From Vreelandella songnenensis (lineage in GTDB: Bacteria > Pseudomonadota > Gammaproteobacteria > Pseudomonadales > Halomonadaceae), in contig NZ_PVTK01000003.1 in the NCBI RefSeq assembly GCF_003002925.1, positions 124,001 through 188,000 on the forward strand: 64,000 nucleotides of DNA. Direction: 5' to 3'. The translations under genes were made by a program, and so were the position numbers. Below, one piece after another: positions 26,864 to 36,420 of the stretch. The notes under the pieces are model-generated. The model was not told where the DNA came from. It saw only the letters and a list, made by a program, of their open reading frames with translations, and made no database searches. How positions within the stretch are numbered: position 1 is the first letter of the stretch; every line of letters begins with the position of its first letter.

Positions 26864-26965
26864 CCTGCCGTGCGCTGGAAACTAATCAATTTGGAAAAGC
26901 TAAAACACGAGAATGCGGACAAGCATGCTGAGCAGCGAGGCAAACTCGAAGCGCTGCTAGAGTAG
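26864..26965 (+). pseudogene. Detached C-terminus of the AbiEii toxin
   Basis: Thirty-three sense codons in the toxin's frame directly after its premature stop encode PAVRWKLINLEKLKHENADK and a further charged helix ending EALLE. The RWKLxNLEKL pattern is a normal end of AbiEii-type proteins. No independent start is likely. Confidence 0.75.
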
Positions 26966-27017
26966 GGGCCGGGTTAAAGCGACAAAACACGTGGGTATGA
27001 GCAAGGCTTGGGCAGTG

Positions 27018-27111
27018 GGGTGAGGAGTTCGATAAAGGCATCAATGCCCGTAAGTACCAGGCGCTGGCGAAGGTGAGTACGGAATATGGCCGAGCTGCTA
27101 GAAAGCTGCTA
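27018..27111 (+). pseudogene. Remnant of a second fic 3' end
   Basis: GAGTTCGATAAAGGCATC and the bases after it parallel fic positions 23314-23402. In translation, EEFDKGINARKYQALAKVS matches EFEQGINARKYQALAKVS, then a deletion shifts the frame and MAEL is followed by a stop. It ends at the 3' end of the TetR remnant. No upstream fic sequence is left. Confidence 0.8.
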
Positions 27112-27537
27112 ATGACCTGCGGCGTCCCACAACTTCATGAGCTCGGCAATGGAGGCATTGAAGGCCGATAACTTGACGCCGTCTCTCGCTGATATGGACA
27201 CCCCCAGCAAAAAACTACTGAACGCCGTGCCCAGGGCACGTGCATCGGTTGCTTCGGAAAGCTCGCCCGTGGCAATGCCACGCTCAACGCAGCGTACAAA
27301 CCCGGCATGAGTACGCGCCCTTGAAACGGTCAGCGGCTTCGTAATATGAGCATGCTCGGGTTTTGAGGCGCTCATGGTCCCCAGGGCTACCATGCAGCCT
27401 TTGGGATGCCCGGATTCGCACTGCATTTTCACTGAACGACGTAGCGTCAGCTCGACCCGGCGCCACATATTTGTACCGATCGATACATATGTTTCGTGGA
27501 ATGCTCTGGGTGCCTGATGCCCAGGGTTAAACCTCAT
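27109..27537 (-). pseudogene. TetR-family regulator lacking its DNA-binding domain
   Basis: The open frame gives 142 aa. Its last 105 or so residues (GHPKGCMVALGTM, FVRCVERGIATGELS, SSFLLGVSISARDGV) are a TetR C-terminal ligand domain. The first 35 residues do not contain the helix-turn-helix and instead read through what looks like the promoter/operator (27472-27487). The simplest reading is an internal deletion that removed the 5' half of the gene. It is divergent from an MFS exporter it would normally have repressed. Confidence 0.7.
27472..27487. promoter_or_regulatory. Orphan TetR-type operator
   Basis: TGTACCGATCGATACA is a 16-bp near-perfect palindrome (one mismatched pair) centred on CGATCG, a common form of TetR-family operator. 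It sits 70 bp before the MFS start and inside the truncated tetR frame, consistent with the old divergent promoter. Confidence 0.55.
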
Positions 27538-27556
27538 CTTCGAAAGGGTATTTTTT

Positions 27557-28789
27557 GTGGCCTACTTCTCTACTCAAGCGGAATCGGCGGCGTCCGATAA
27601 GCTGCCCATGTCCGCACTGCTGGCCCTGGCCATGACGGGCTTTATCTGCATCGTGACAGAAACGCTGCCGGCGGGGTTATTGCCTCAAATCAGTGACGGC
27701 CTCGGGGTCAGCCAGTCGTTGGCAGGCCAGATGGTGACGGCGTATGCGCTGGGGTCGATGTTGGCGGCGATTCCTTTGACGATTGCGACACGCGGCTGGC
27801 GGCGGCGCAATGTCCTGCTGCTTACCATCGGCGGATTCTTCGTTTTCAACTCGGTCACGGCGCTGTCCAGTAGCTATGGCATAACGCTGGTTGCCCGCTT
27901 CTTTGCGGGGGTGGCCGCTGGGCTTGCCTGGAGTCTACTCGCCGGTTATGCGCGGCGCATGGTGTCGACTCATCAACAGGGGCGTGCCATGGCCGTGGCG
28001 ATGGTCGGCATTCCCGTGGCGTTGTCTCTCGGCGTGCCGCTTGGCACCTACATGGGTTCGGTCGCTGGCTGGCGTACCGCTTTCTGGGTAATGTCCGCGT
28101 TGACACTGGTGCTGGCGGTATGGGTAATGGCCAGGGTTCCCGACTATCCCGGCCAGCCGAAAGGCGAGCGTATGCCATTGCGAAACGTCTTCACGACGCC
28201 GGGCGTACGGCCCGTGCTGGCCGTGGTCATCACATGGATGCTGGCTCACAATATTCTCTACACCTACATTGCGCCGTTTGTGGCGGCCACGGCACTCGGC
28301 GAACGGGTTGATCTGGCGCTATTGACCTTTGGCGTTGCCTCGCTTGGCGGTATCTGGATGGCCGGCAAGCTGGTGGACAGCCATTTGCGAATCACGGTGC
28401 TGACAAGCCTGGCGGCGTTCGCGATCACCGCGTTCATTTTCGGTGTCAACACGCAAAGCTCCATGGTCGTCTTTATCGGCATTGTGGTGTGGGGGGTTAC
28501 CTTCGGCGGTGCTTCCACCTTGATGCAAACCGCGTTGGCGGATACCGCCGGAAGTGGCGCGGATGTAGCGCTTTCCATGAATGTGGTGGCATGGAATGGC
28601 GCGATTGCGGGCGGCGGCGTCGCGGGCGGTATGCTGCTTGATTCCTGGGGAGTAGGTGCCTTTCCCTGGTCGCTGGTGGTCCTGCTGGCTATCGCCTTCA
28701 GCGTCGCTTGGGGCGCGCGTTCCCATGCTTTCACACCTGGCCCGCGAAATGCAGAAACCCAGGGAGAATCCAGTTCAAGCGGCGCTTGA
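27557..28789 (+). CDS. MFS transporter (AraJ/YdhP-type exporter)
   Basis: 410 aa, GTG start. Twelve TM segments with the DHA1 signatures: ETLPAGLLPQI in TM1, GWRRRNVLL in the 2-3 loop, ARFFAGVAAGLAWSLL, GVPLGTYMGSVAGWRTAF (motif C region). Related to proton-driven exporters of arabinose, chloramphenicol or other small molecules; the substrate is not predictable. Its divergent TetR regulator has lost its DNA-binding part, so expression may be constitutive. Confidence 0.9.
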   Translation: MAYFSTQAESAASDKLPMSALLALAMTGFICIVTETLPAGLLPQISDGLGVSQSLAGQMVTAYALGSMLAAIPLTIATRGWRRRNVLLLTIGGFFVFNSVTALSSSYGITLVARFFAGVAAGLAWSLLAGYARRMVSTHQQGRAMAVAMVGIPVALSLGVPLGTYMGSVAGWRTAFWVMSALTLVLAVWVMARVPDYPGQPKGERMPLRNVFTTPGVRPVLAVVITWMLAHNILYTYIAPFVAATALGERVDLALLTFGVASLGGIWMAGKLVDSHLRITVLTSLAAFAITAFIFGVNTQSSMVVFIGIVVWGVTFGGASTLMQTALADTAGSGADVALSMNVVAWNGAIAGGGVAGGMLLDSWGVGAFPWSLVVLLAIAFSVAWGARSHAFTPGPRNAETQGESSSSGA

Positions 28790-28931
28790 TAAAAGCGCCT
28801 CTATCGCAGCAGCTTGAAAGGGCGACAGGATGACCTGCATGACGTGTGATCCGCACCATCCGTGGCTCCATGCGTGCCGGGTCATCCTGGGCTGCAATGG
28901 GGGGGCGGGCTAAGCCTGCGCTAACGGCATC

Positions 28932-28979
28932 TATGAATATTTCTAAACTTCCCATGAAATAAAGACATTTTTATTCATA
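28932..28979. promoter_or_regulatory. Inverted repeat upstream of mesX
   Basis: TATGAATA (28932-28939) and TATTCATA (28972-28979) are perfect inverted arms 32 bp apart, in the AT-rich part of the 356-bp gap before mesX. No MetJ box or SAM riboswitch was recognised. The rest of 28790-29145 holds no gene I can support. Confidence 0.35.
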
Positions 28980-29145
28980 TTCACGCTCCTGTATAAAATC
29001 CACAGTGCTCTCCGTGATAGCCCCTGCGCCGTTTCTCACTGACAAGGCCGTCAGGCACAAACGCTGTGAAGAAGCCGGATTGAACCTGCCGGGCCGTCCA
29101 GTGAGAGCGAAGAACCTGTTCGATTTTCTCAACATTGGATGCCAG

Positions 29146-30135
29146 ATGACGATGAATAACGATGTCGCCTTCACGATCAAGCGTATCGGCTTCGATGAGC
29201 ATTATCGGCCATCAAGCACGACGCGCATCACTACCAACTTCGCCAATCTGGCCCGGGGCGAAAGGCGCCGCGAGAATCTTCGCAATACCCTGGAAATGAT
29301 CAATAACCGCTTCAATGCTCTGGTGCACTGGGATAACCCGGAAGGGCATCGCTACTGCGTCGAGCTCGACATCATTTCCGTGAGTATGCAGGTAGGCGGC
29401 GAGGGCCACGGCGAGCCTTTTCAAATCATCGAGATATTGAAGCCCCGCTTTCTGGACAGGCAAACCGACCGGCACATTGACGGTATTGTCGGGAACAACT
29501 TCTCCTCCTACGTGCGCGATTACGACTTCAGCGTGCGGCTGCTGGAGCATAACAGGCACCAGTCAAGCTTCAGCATTCCGGACGATTTTGGCGTGCTGCA
29601 CGGCAATCTGTTCAAGCAGTTCGTGAACTCCTCGGTTTACCAGGCGCATTTTGAAAAGCCTCCGGTTATCTGTCTGAGCGTATCGGATAGCAAGGTCTAT
29701 CACCGTACCGACAACCGGCACCCCGTGCTGGGCGTTGAATATCAGCCGAACGAGTCGTCGCTGACCGAGCAGTACTTCAAGCAGATGGGGCTTCAGGTTC
29801 GCTACTTCATGCCTGCCAATAGTGCTGCCCCGCTGGCGTTCTATTTTTCTGGCGACCTGCTCAACGATTACACCAATCTCGAGCTTGCCGGCACCATCAG
29901 CACCATGGAGTCGTTTCAGAAGATCTATCGGCCCGAGATATACAACGCCAATGCGGCGGCGGGCAACGTCTATCAGCCCAACTTGAAGAACCCGGATTAT
30001 TCGCTGACGCAAATCGTCTACGACCGGGAGGAGCGCAGCCAGCTGGCCGCCGAGCAAGGGAAGTTTGCCGAGGAGCATTTCATTAAACCCTATCAGGCGA
30101 TGTTTGAGCAGTGGTCTTCCAACGGCTCGTTTTAA
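29146..30135 (+). CDS. mesX: MesX, DUF1852 partner of methionine synthase MesD
   Basis: 329 aa from ATG 29146 (MTMNNDVAFTIKRIGFDEHY); a 47-residue upstream extension lacks family similarity and is dropped. DUF1852 member: TTNFANLARGERRRENLRNT, NALVHWDNPEGHRYCVELDI. Genetic work on folate-independent methionine synthases named this family MesX and showed that MesD needs it and oxygen; it is thought to supply or handle the methyl donor. It lies 28 bp upstream of mesD. Confidence 0.88.
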   Translation: MTMNNDVAFTIKRIGFDEHYRPSSTTRITTNFANLARGERRRENLRNTLEMINNRFNALVHWDNPEGHRYCVELDIISVSMQVGGEGHGEPFQIIEILKPRFLDRQTDRHIDGIVGNNFSSYVRDYDFSVRLLEHNRHQSSFSIPDDFGVLHGNLFKQFVNSSVYQAHFEKPPVICLSVSDSKVYHRTDNRHPVLGVEYQPNESSLTEQYFKQMGLQVRYFMPANSAAPLAFYFSGDLLNDYTNLELAGTISTMESFQKIYRPEIYNANAAAGNVYQPNLKNPDYSLTQIVYDREERSQLAAEQGKFAEEHFIKPYQAMFEQWSSNGSF

Positions 30136-30163
30136 CCTAATCAAATGCACGGAATGATGACCC

Positions 30164-31186
30164 ATGAGTAAACGCTTACCTACCTCAACGGCAGGCAGCC
30201 TGCCCAAACCCGCTTGGCTTGCCGAGCCCGAAACCCTCTGGTCGCCCTGGAAGATGGAAGGCGAGGCACTGATCGAGGGCAAGCAGGATGCGCTGCGTGT
30301 GACGCTTCAGGAGCAGCAGCAGGCCGGTATCGATATCGTCAGTGATGGCGAGCAGACCCGCCAGCATTTCGTCACGACCTTTATTGAGCACTTGCGCGGT
30401 GTGGATTTCGAACAGCGCAAGACGGTGAAGATTCGCAATCGGTATGAGGCGAGCGTGCCGACGGTGGTCGGCGAAGTCAGCCGCCACCAACCGGTCTTCG
30501 TCGAGGACGCCAGATTCCTGCGCCGCCAGACCGACAAGCCCATCAAGTGGGCGCTGCCGGGGCCGATGACCATGATCGATACGCTGTATGACGCCCACTA
30601 CAAGAGCCGCGAAAAGCTGGCCTGGGAGTTCGCCTGCGCGCTCAATCAGGAAGCTCGGGAGCTGGAAGCGGCAGGGGTCGATATCATCCAGTTCGACGAG
30701 CCCGCGTTCAACGTGTTCTTTGATGAAGTGAACGACTGGGGCATAGCGGCGCTCGAGCGCGCCATCGAAGGCCTCAAGTGCGAGACGGCGGTGCACATCT
30801 GCTACGGCTACGGCATCAAGGCCAATACAGACTGGAAGAAGACCCTGGGGTCGGAGTGGCGCCAGTACGAGGAGGTCTTCCCAAAACTGCAGCGGTCCAG
30901 CATCGATATCGTGTCGCTGGAGTGCCAGAACTCCCACGTGCCGATGGAGCTGATCGAACTTCTGCGTGGCAAGAAGGTGATGCTGGGCGCCATTGATGTT
31001 GCCACCCACGACATCGAGACGCCGGAAGACGTCGCCGCCACGCTCAGAAAGGCGCTCGAATTCGTCGATGCCGACAAGCTCTACCCCTGCACCAACTGCG
31101 GCATGGCGCCGCTGCCTCGCTCGGTGGCCCGCGGCAAGCTCAGTGCCCTGAGTGCCGGGGCGGAGATCGTCCGTAAAGAGCTTTGA
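30164..31186 (+). CDS. mesD: MesD, core methionine synthase (MetE C-terminal-like)
   Basis: 340 aa, less than half of full MetE (about 750 aa), lacking its N-terminal half. It keeps the zinc site: His and Cys in AVHICYGYG, and Cys in PCTNCGMAPL, plus the homocysteine-binding acidic residues (IVSDGEQTR, FDEPAF). It methylates homocysteine to methionine without 5-methyltetrahydrofolate. It is paired with mesX. Methionine synthesis by this route is oxygen dependent in tested bacteria. Confidence 0.9.
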   Translation: MSKRLPTSTAGSLPKPAWLAEPETLWSPWKMEGEALIEGKQDALRVTLQEQQQAGIDIVSDGEQTRQHFVTTFIEHLRGVDFEQRKTVKIRNRYEASVPTVVGEVSRHQPVFVEDARFLRRQTDKPIKWALPGPMTMIDTLYDAHYKSREKLAWEFACALNQEARELEAAGVDIIQFDEPAFNVFFDEVNDWGIAALERAIEGLKCETAVHICYGYGIKANTDWKKTLGSEWRQYEEVFPKLQRSSIDIVSLECQNSHVPMELIELLRGKKVMLGAIDVATHDIETPEDVAATLRKALEFVDADKLYPCTNCGMAPLPRSVARGKLSALSAGAEIVRKEL

Positions 31187-31459
31187 ACGCAGTAGTCCCG
31201 TGATATATGCGGCCTGGCTATTTATCCGCCACTGGAACGTGTATCGAAACCGAGCATTGCGGCATAGGCCACATCTTCCCGTTCAGTACGACTTATCTCG
31301 TCGTGGTCGTGCCGCTTTCGCTGCCTGCCAACGCTGAATATAACGTATCATCACGCTATCAAGGCCAGCGCTGAATGCCGCGGTAAATCTCGGCATTTAG
31401 CCACTGGAAGTGAGTAAAAAGGAGGCTATTCTTCTCTAACACTGTAAAAAGGGCAGGCG

Positions 31460-32623
31460 ATGCTTAATTGGGTAAAAAGGCTCTGGTCGCCCGGCGTTGC
31501 GGGGAACCCGGCCAGGCTGCGCCGAAAGATTGAGCTTTGCAATCAGGTCGGGCTGTTTGGGGCGATTGCCACCATTCCTTATCAGCTGTTCTACTTTTTC
31601 TACGATTTTGCCCTTTACCGCGGCGTGTTTCTTTTCAATCTACTCTTCATGGCGGCCTATCTTTCGGTGCTGCTGTTGAATCACCGGGGCTGGCACAAGG
31701 CGGCTCGCAACGTGCTGCTGGTGAATGTGTGCAGCCAGCTGTTCATTGTCACGTCTTTCATCGGTTCCGGTGCTGGCGTGCATCTGTTCTATTTCACCTT
31801 CGCCTCCATCGTGGTGTTTGTTTTCCAGTGCCTGAGTGCGCTGAGGTATGCCTTCATCATGGTAACGTTGGGCGTACTGTACTTGAGCGCCCATTTTCTG
31901 TTTGCGCCGGGTTCCGTGCCGGCGCCGGTGCCATCGCCTTGGATCGATGTCATGTATGCCGGTAGCGTGGCAGGGGTATTGGCGTTGCTGGGTGTTTTTC
32001 TGTACCTCTTTCGCAAGCAGATCGATGAGGCGGAAGATGAATTAACGCGGACCAACCAGTACCTGGAAACATTGAGCAACACCGACCCCTTGACGGGGCT
32101 GGCCAACCGGCGTGTGCTGGATGAAACCCTGGAGCAGGAGTGGGCTCGCCTTGCACGCTGGCCTGGTGCGCTGTCCGTTATCATGTGCGATGTCGATCAC
32201 TTCAAACTGTTCAACGACCGCTACGGCCATGATGGCGGCGACCGCTGCCTGCAACAGATTACCGCGGCGCTGCAAGGCGTACTCTCGCGGCCTGCCGATT
32301 TACTGGTGCGCTATGGCGGCGAGGAGTTTGCGGTCGTGCTGCCCGGCACCGATGAGGCGGGGAGCCGTTATATCGGCGAGAAGCTGCGCCAGGCAGTCGA
32401 GCGCCTGAACATTCCCAACGAGAAGTCGGTCACCGCTGCGTGCGTCACCATCAGCGTCGGGGTATCGGGGATCGATCACTTCAGCCCGGATGCTAACCGG
32501 CACGGGGTTGATCACCTGTTGAAGCGCGCGGATCAAGCGCTTTACCAAGCGAAGGCGAGCGGGCGTAATCAGGTGGTTTTTTTGCCGTACCTGGGGGCGT
32601 CTGTTCGTGCGGGACAGCAGTAA
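31460..32623 (+). CDS. Membrane diguanylate cyclase (GGDEF)
   Basis: 387 aa. Six predicted TM segments fill residues about 28-185 (7TM-like or MASE-type sensor, not assigned). A short linker coil leads to the GGDEF domain: DPLTGLANRR, CDVDHFKLFND, active site GGEEF at 286-290, and an inhibitory I-site RPAD at 277-280 exactly five residues before it. An active, product-inhibited c-di-GMP synthase is expected. No EAL domain. Input signal unknown. Confidence 0.93.
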   Translation: MLNWVKRLWSPGVAGNPARLRRKIELCNQVGLFGAIATIPYQLFYFFYDFALYRGVFLFNLLFMAAYLSVLLLNHRGWHKAARNVLLVNVCSQLFIVTSFIGSGAGVHLFYFTFASIVVFVFQCLSALRYAFIMVTLGVLYLSAHFLFAPGSVPAPVPSPWIDVMYAGSVAGVLALLGVFLYLFRKQIDEAEDELTRTNQYLETLSNTDPLTGLANRRVLDETLEQEWARLARWPGALSVIMCDVDHFKLFNDRYGHDGGDRCLQQITAALQGVLSRPADLLVRYGGEEFAVVLPGTDEAGSRYIGEKLRQAVERLNIPNEKSVTAACVTISVGVSGIDHFSPDANRHGVDHLLKRADQALYQAKASGRNQVVFLPYLGASVRAGQQ

Positions 32624-32652
32624 ATCCATAAGCGCCAGGTAAGCACTGTGCA

Positions 32653-32683
32653 AAAGGGCCGCTCATCAACTGAGCGGCCCTTT
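32653..32683. terminator. Bidirectional terminator
   Basis: AAAGGGCCGCTCA (32653-32665) pairs with TGAGCGGCCCTTT (32671-32683), with a TCAAC loop. T-runs on both strands. It serves the diguanylate cyclase gene and the convergent DUF1330 operon. Confidence 0.92.
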
Positions 32684-32714
32684 CTATTACCCAGCGCTGT
32701 ACGAAACAGGCGCC

Positions 32715-33011
32715 TTACGCTTCTTCAAGCCCGTCCACGATAAACACGCGGTAGTCGGCGCCCTGGAAGCGGTGCTGGCGGGCTTCCTGGTAGGCGTCGC
32801 TCTGATACCAGGCGCGGGCGGCGGCCATATCCGGGAAGCGCAGGATGACCGCGCCTTCCATGTCGCTGCCTTCCAGCACTTCAAAATCGCCGTAGAAGGC
32901 GAGCGGCTTGGGGTCGTGGCCTTCACGGGCGGCCTTGGCCTTTTCGGCGTAGCGCGCAAAGGCTTCAGTGTCGTGGGTGCGTTCGCGGGTCAGTACGACA
33001 TAAGCGGGCAT
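32715..33011 (-). CDS. DUF1330 family protein
   Basis: 98 aa, small ferredoxin-like alpha+beta (dimeric alpha-beta barrel) protein: AYVVLTRERTHDTEAF, FEVLEGSDMEGAVILRFPDM, AARAWYQSDAYQ. The pattern Y...L..R.........W..S..Y is that of DUF1330. Function unknown. It follows the DJ-1-like gene by 10 bp and is probably in the same operon as it and tetR. Confidence 0.9.
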   Translation of the reverse strand: MPAYVVLTRERTHDTEAFARYAEKAKAAREGHDPKPLAFYGDFEVLEGSDMEGAVILRFPDMAAARAWYQSDAYQEARQHRFQGADYRVFIVDGLEEA

Positions 33012-33021
33012 GGGCGTCTCC

Positions 33022-33695
33022 TTAGGCGAGTTTCTTGAGCAGAGCTTCAGCGGTGGCCTCTGATGAGCCGGGGTTCTGGCCGGTGATCAGCAGGCCATCG
33101 ACGAGCACATAAGAACTCCAGTCGTCGCCCTTGCTGTACTCACCGCCGTTCTCCTTGAGCATGTCTTCGACCAGAAACGGCACCACCTTGGTCAGGCCAA
33201 CGGCCTCTTCTTCGCTGTTGCTGAAACCGGTGACCTTGCGGCCAGCCACTACCGGTTTGCCATCGCTGCCTTTCACGTGGCGCAGTACGCCGGGGGCGTG
33301 GCATACCGTGGCGACGGGCTTATTGGCGGCCAGGGCGTCTTCGATCAGGCGCACGGAGGTGGCACTTTCGGCCAGGTCCCACAGCGGGCCGTGGCCGCCG
33401 GGGTAGAACACCGCGTCGAATTCGGCGATGTTCATGTCGGCAAGTTTATGGGTATTGGCCAGCGCTTTCTGGGCGTCGAGGTCCGCCTGGAAACGGTTGG
33501 TGGCATCGGTCTGGGCGTCCGGCGCGTTGCTGCTGGGATCCAGCGGCGGCTGGCCGCCTTCCGGAGAGGCGAGGGTTAGTTCGGCACCCGCATCGATGAA
33601 GGTGTAGTAGGGCGCGGCCAGCTCTTCGAGCCAGAAGCCGGTCTTGTTGCCGGTGTCGCCAAGTTTATCGTGTGAGGTAACGACAACGAGAATTT

Positions 33696-33699
<4 letters not shown>
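33022..33699 (-). CDS. Type 1 glutamine amidotransferase-like protein (DJ-1/PfpI, Hsp31-like)
   Basis: 225 aa from ATG 33699 (MKILVVVTSHDKLGDTG), since the longer open frame overlaps tetR. The nucleophile elbow VCHAPGVL, GGHGPLWDLAES and the FLVEDML region place it in the YhbO/HchA-type class; likely a glyoxalase III / deglycase-type enzyme acting on methylglyoxal adducts. Start overlaps the tetR stop (ATGA), so the two are co-transcribed and the regulator may respond to electrophiles. Confidence 0.9.
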
Positions 33700-34340
<641 letters not shown>

Positions 34341-34391
34341 ACCTGAAGCTTACGCCTGATTAGACCAGTCGTCTAGTGGGGGTGCTGACGT

Positions 34392-34901
34392 CTACTTCCA
34401 GAGAGCGTCGAGCGGACCGCCCACCGGGGAAGTGCTGGGTACGGTTACTTTTGCCACTCGCGCCTGGGCTTCGGCAAGCTTGGCCGGGTCGCCACGCTCT
34501 ATCTCCGGGGCTTGCCCTGGCGGGTAGGCGCCTACCATGCAGAAGTCATCGTCCGCTTCCAGGCTTGCGTGGCCAACGCCTGCGGGCAGCACCAGCACGT
34601 CGCCTTCGTTAAGCATGACGTCGCGGCCATCCGGCCCGCCCAGCCGCGCGCGGGCTTGCCCGCGAAAGATGCCCAGCGCTTCGTGAGCCGTGGAGTGAAA
34701 ATGATCGAAATCGTACAGGTGGTAGCGCCAGGCCGGCGGCCAGCCGTGGCGCTTGAACAGCGCTTCAAACCCCTCGGCCCGCTCTTCGGCACTGTGGGCG
34801 TCGAGCGCCCGGCGATAAATCAGTACGGGCAGGGGGGAGTTGGGGTAGCCGTTTGCTGCGTCGCTTTCCAAATGCAGGCGTTCGGGTTGCGGGATAGACA
34901 T
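34392..34901 (-). CDS. Cupin domain protein (YjlB-like)
   Basis: 169 aa from ATG 34901, with AAGGAGG upstream. Cupin motif 1 is HFHSTAHEALGIFRGQAR and motif 2 GDVLVLPAGVGHASLE, with the metal-binding His pair, Glu and final His. Residue layout matches YjlB-type proteins. The function is unknown in this family; oxygenase or isomerase activity is possible. Confidence 0.85.
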   Translation of the reverse strand: MSIPQPERLHLESDAANGYPNSPLPVLIYRRALDAHSAEERAEGFEALFKRHGWPPAWRYHLYDFDHFHSTAHEALGIFRGQARARLGGPDGRDVMLNEGDVLVLPAGVGHASLEADDDFCMVGAYPPGQAPEIERGDPAKLAEAQARVAKVTVPSTSPVGGPLDALWK

Positions 34902-35089
34902 TCTGGCCTCCTTGTGTGGATGTTCTTTCTGCATATCGTTAGCGTGACTCGAGCCTAACTCAAGCATAGCCGAGCCAATCGATCAGCGGCTGGCCGGGCT
35001 TAAAAGCGGCGATTGTTGGCCGATACTGGCGGCAATCGGTATCCTGTTAGTGACGTTAACCATCATTACGCCACTTTTCGCGAGCTCTT

Positions 35090-36289
35090 ATGACCCAATC
35101 CAAGACACCTTTCATTGTGGTGCTGAGCCTGGCATTGACCATGATGCTCGGCCCGTTTTCCATGGATACGTATCTGCCGGCCTTTCCGGTTATCGGCGAG
35201 TCGCTGGATATTTCCCAGCAGGCGGTCTCGCTGAGCGTGTCGGTGTATATATTTGCGATGGCGTTGGGTCAACTGATCGGCGGGGCGCTTTCAGACCGCT
35301 TCGGCCGCCAGCGAGTGCTGATGAGCGGGCTGGCGATCTTTGCGCTATCCAGCATTGCCATCGGCATGGCGGACTCCTTGAACACCCTGCTTGGAGGGCG
35401 GGCGGTTCAGGCGATAGGCGCGGGGTTGACGCTGGTATCGGTACCGGCGCTGGTGCGTGACCGGGTGTCCGGGCGCGATGCCGCGAAGCTGTTCTCGATG
35501 ATGGGCTTTATCATGGTGCTGGCGCCGGGCATTGCGCCAAGCGTGGGTAGCGCGATTCTCTCGCTTGGTTCCTGGCACTATATCTTCTTTGCCCTGGCGG
35601 CCTACGCGGTGCTGCTGGTGCCGCTGCTGGTGCGGGTGCTGTTCTCCGGCAAGCGCAAGGTCTCGCGCGCCAAAAGCCCCCAGATGAGCCTGCTGGCGCG
35701 CTACAAGCTGGTGCTGTCGACCAAGCCGGCGCTGCCGTTCATTGCCTGGCAGGCGGCGTCTTTTTCTACCCTGATGATGTTCATTACTTACGCTTCTTTC
35801 ATCTATCAGGGGCACTTCGAGCAGTCGCCTTCGAGCTTTTCGCTGTTGTTTGCAGCGAACATCGTCGCCATGCTGATCTTCAATATCCTCAACCGGATAC
35901 TGCTTTCCCGGCTGCCGTCGTTTCGTATTCTTCAGTTGGCCACCGGCTGCCAGGCACTCGGCATTGTGCTGCTGGTGATGGCGGCGTTCATGGAGTGGCC
36001 GATGTACGCCTTCCTGGTGGCCATGATGCTGACCATCGGCACGGTCGGGGCCATCTCGCCCAATATTCAGGCCTGCTTTCTGGAGTACTTTCCCACCAGC
36101 GGCGGAACCGCCGCCGCGCTGCTGGGTGCGGCCCAGTTCGGTATCGCGGGCATCCTCAGCGCGCTCTCCGCCGTGCTGCCGCATACGCTGGAAGCGGTCG
36201 TGCTGGCCATGGCGGCCTGTGGCTCAGTGGCGTACTGGCTGCTGGCTCGTTCGATCATCAAGGAGCGAGCGGCGGTCAAGGCGCGCTGA
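35090..36289 (+). CDS. Bcr/CflA family multidrug efflux MFS transporter
   Basis: 399 aa, 12 TM. Signatures of the family: MDTYLPAFPVI after TM1, LGQLIGGALSDRFGRQRVL in the 2-3 loop, and QAIGAGLTLVSVPALVRD (TM4). Proton-driven export of bicyclomycin-, chloramphenicol- or sulfonamide-like drugs or of cysteine/dipeptides is known in the family. No regulator is adjacent. Confidence 0.93.
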   Translation: MTQSKTPFIVVLSLALTMMLGPFSMDTYLPAFPVIGESLDISQQAVSLSVSVYIFAMALGQLIGGALSDRFGRQRVLMSGLAIFALSSIAIGMADSLNTLLGGRAVQAIGAGLTLVSVPALVRDRVSGRDAAKLFSMMGFIMVLAPGIAPSVGSAILSLGSWHYIFFALAAYAVLLVPLLVRVLFSGKRKVSRAKSPQMSLLARYKLVLSTKPALPFIAWQAASFSTLMMFITYASFIYQGHFEQSPSSFSLLFAANIVAMLIFNILNRILLSRLPSFRILQLATGCQALGIVLLVMAAFMEWPMYAFLVAMMLTIGTVGAISPNIQACFLEYFPTSGGTAAALLGAAQFGIAGILSALSAVLPHTLEAVVLAMAACGSVAYWLLARSIIKERAAVKAR

Positions 36290-36420
36290 GTCGGGTTCAA
36301 GATGGGCCTGGAAGAAGACCGGCTGGGCGGTTCGGGCATAGGCTGCTGGCGCCTGGTACGAAAGGCAAGGGTGATAGGCAGAGCATCAACGTCGCCTGTC
36401 AAAATAGAAAGCCTTCTAGG

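Noticed and set aside
28731..28955. Minus-strand open frame of 74 codons before mesX
   Set aside because: No domain, overlaps the MFS 3' end, and has no ribosome-binding site.
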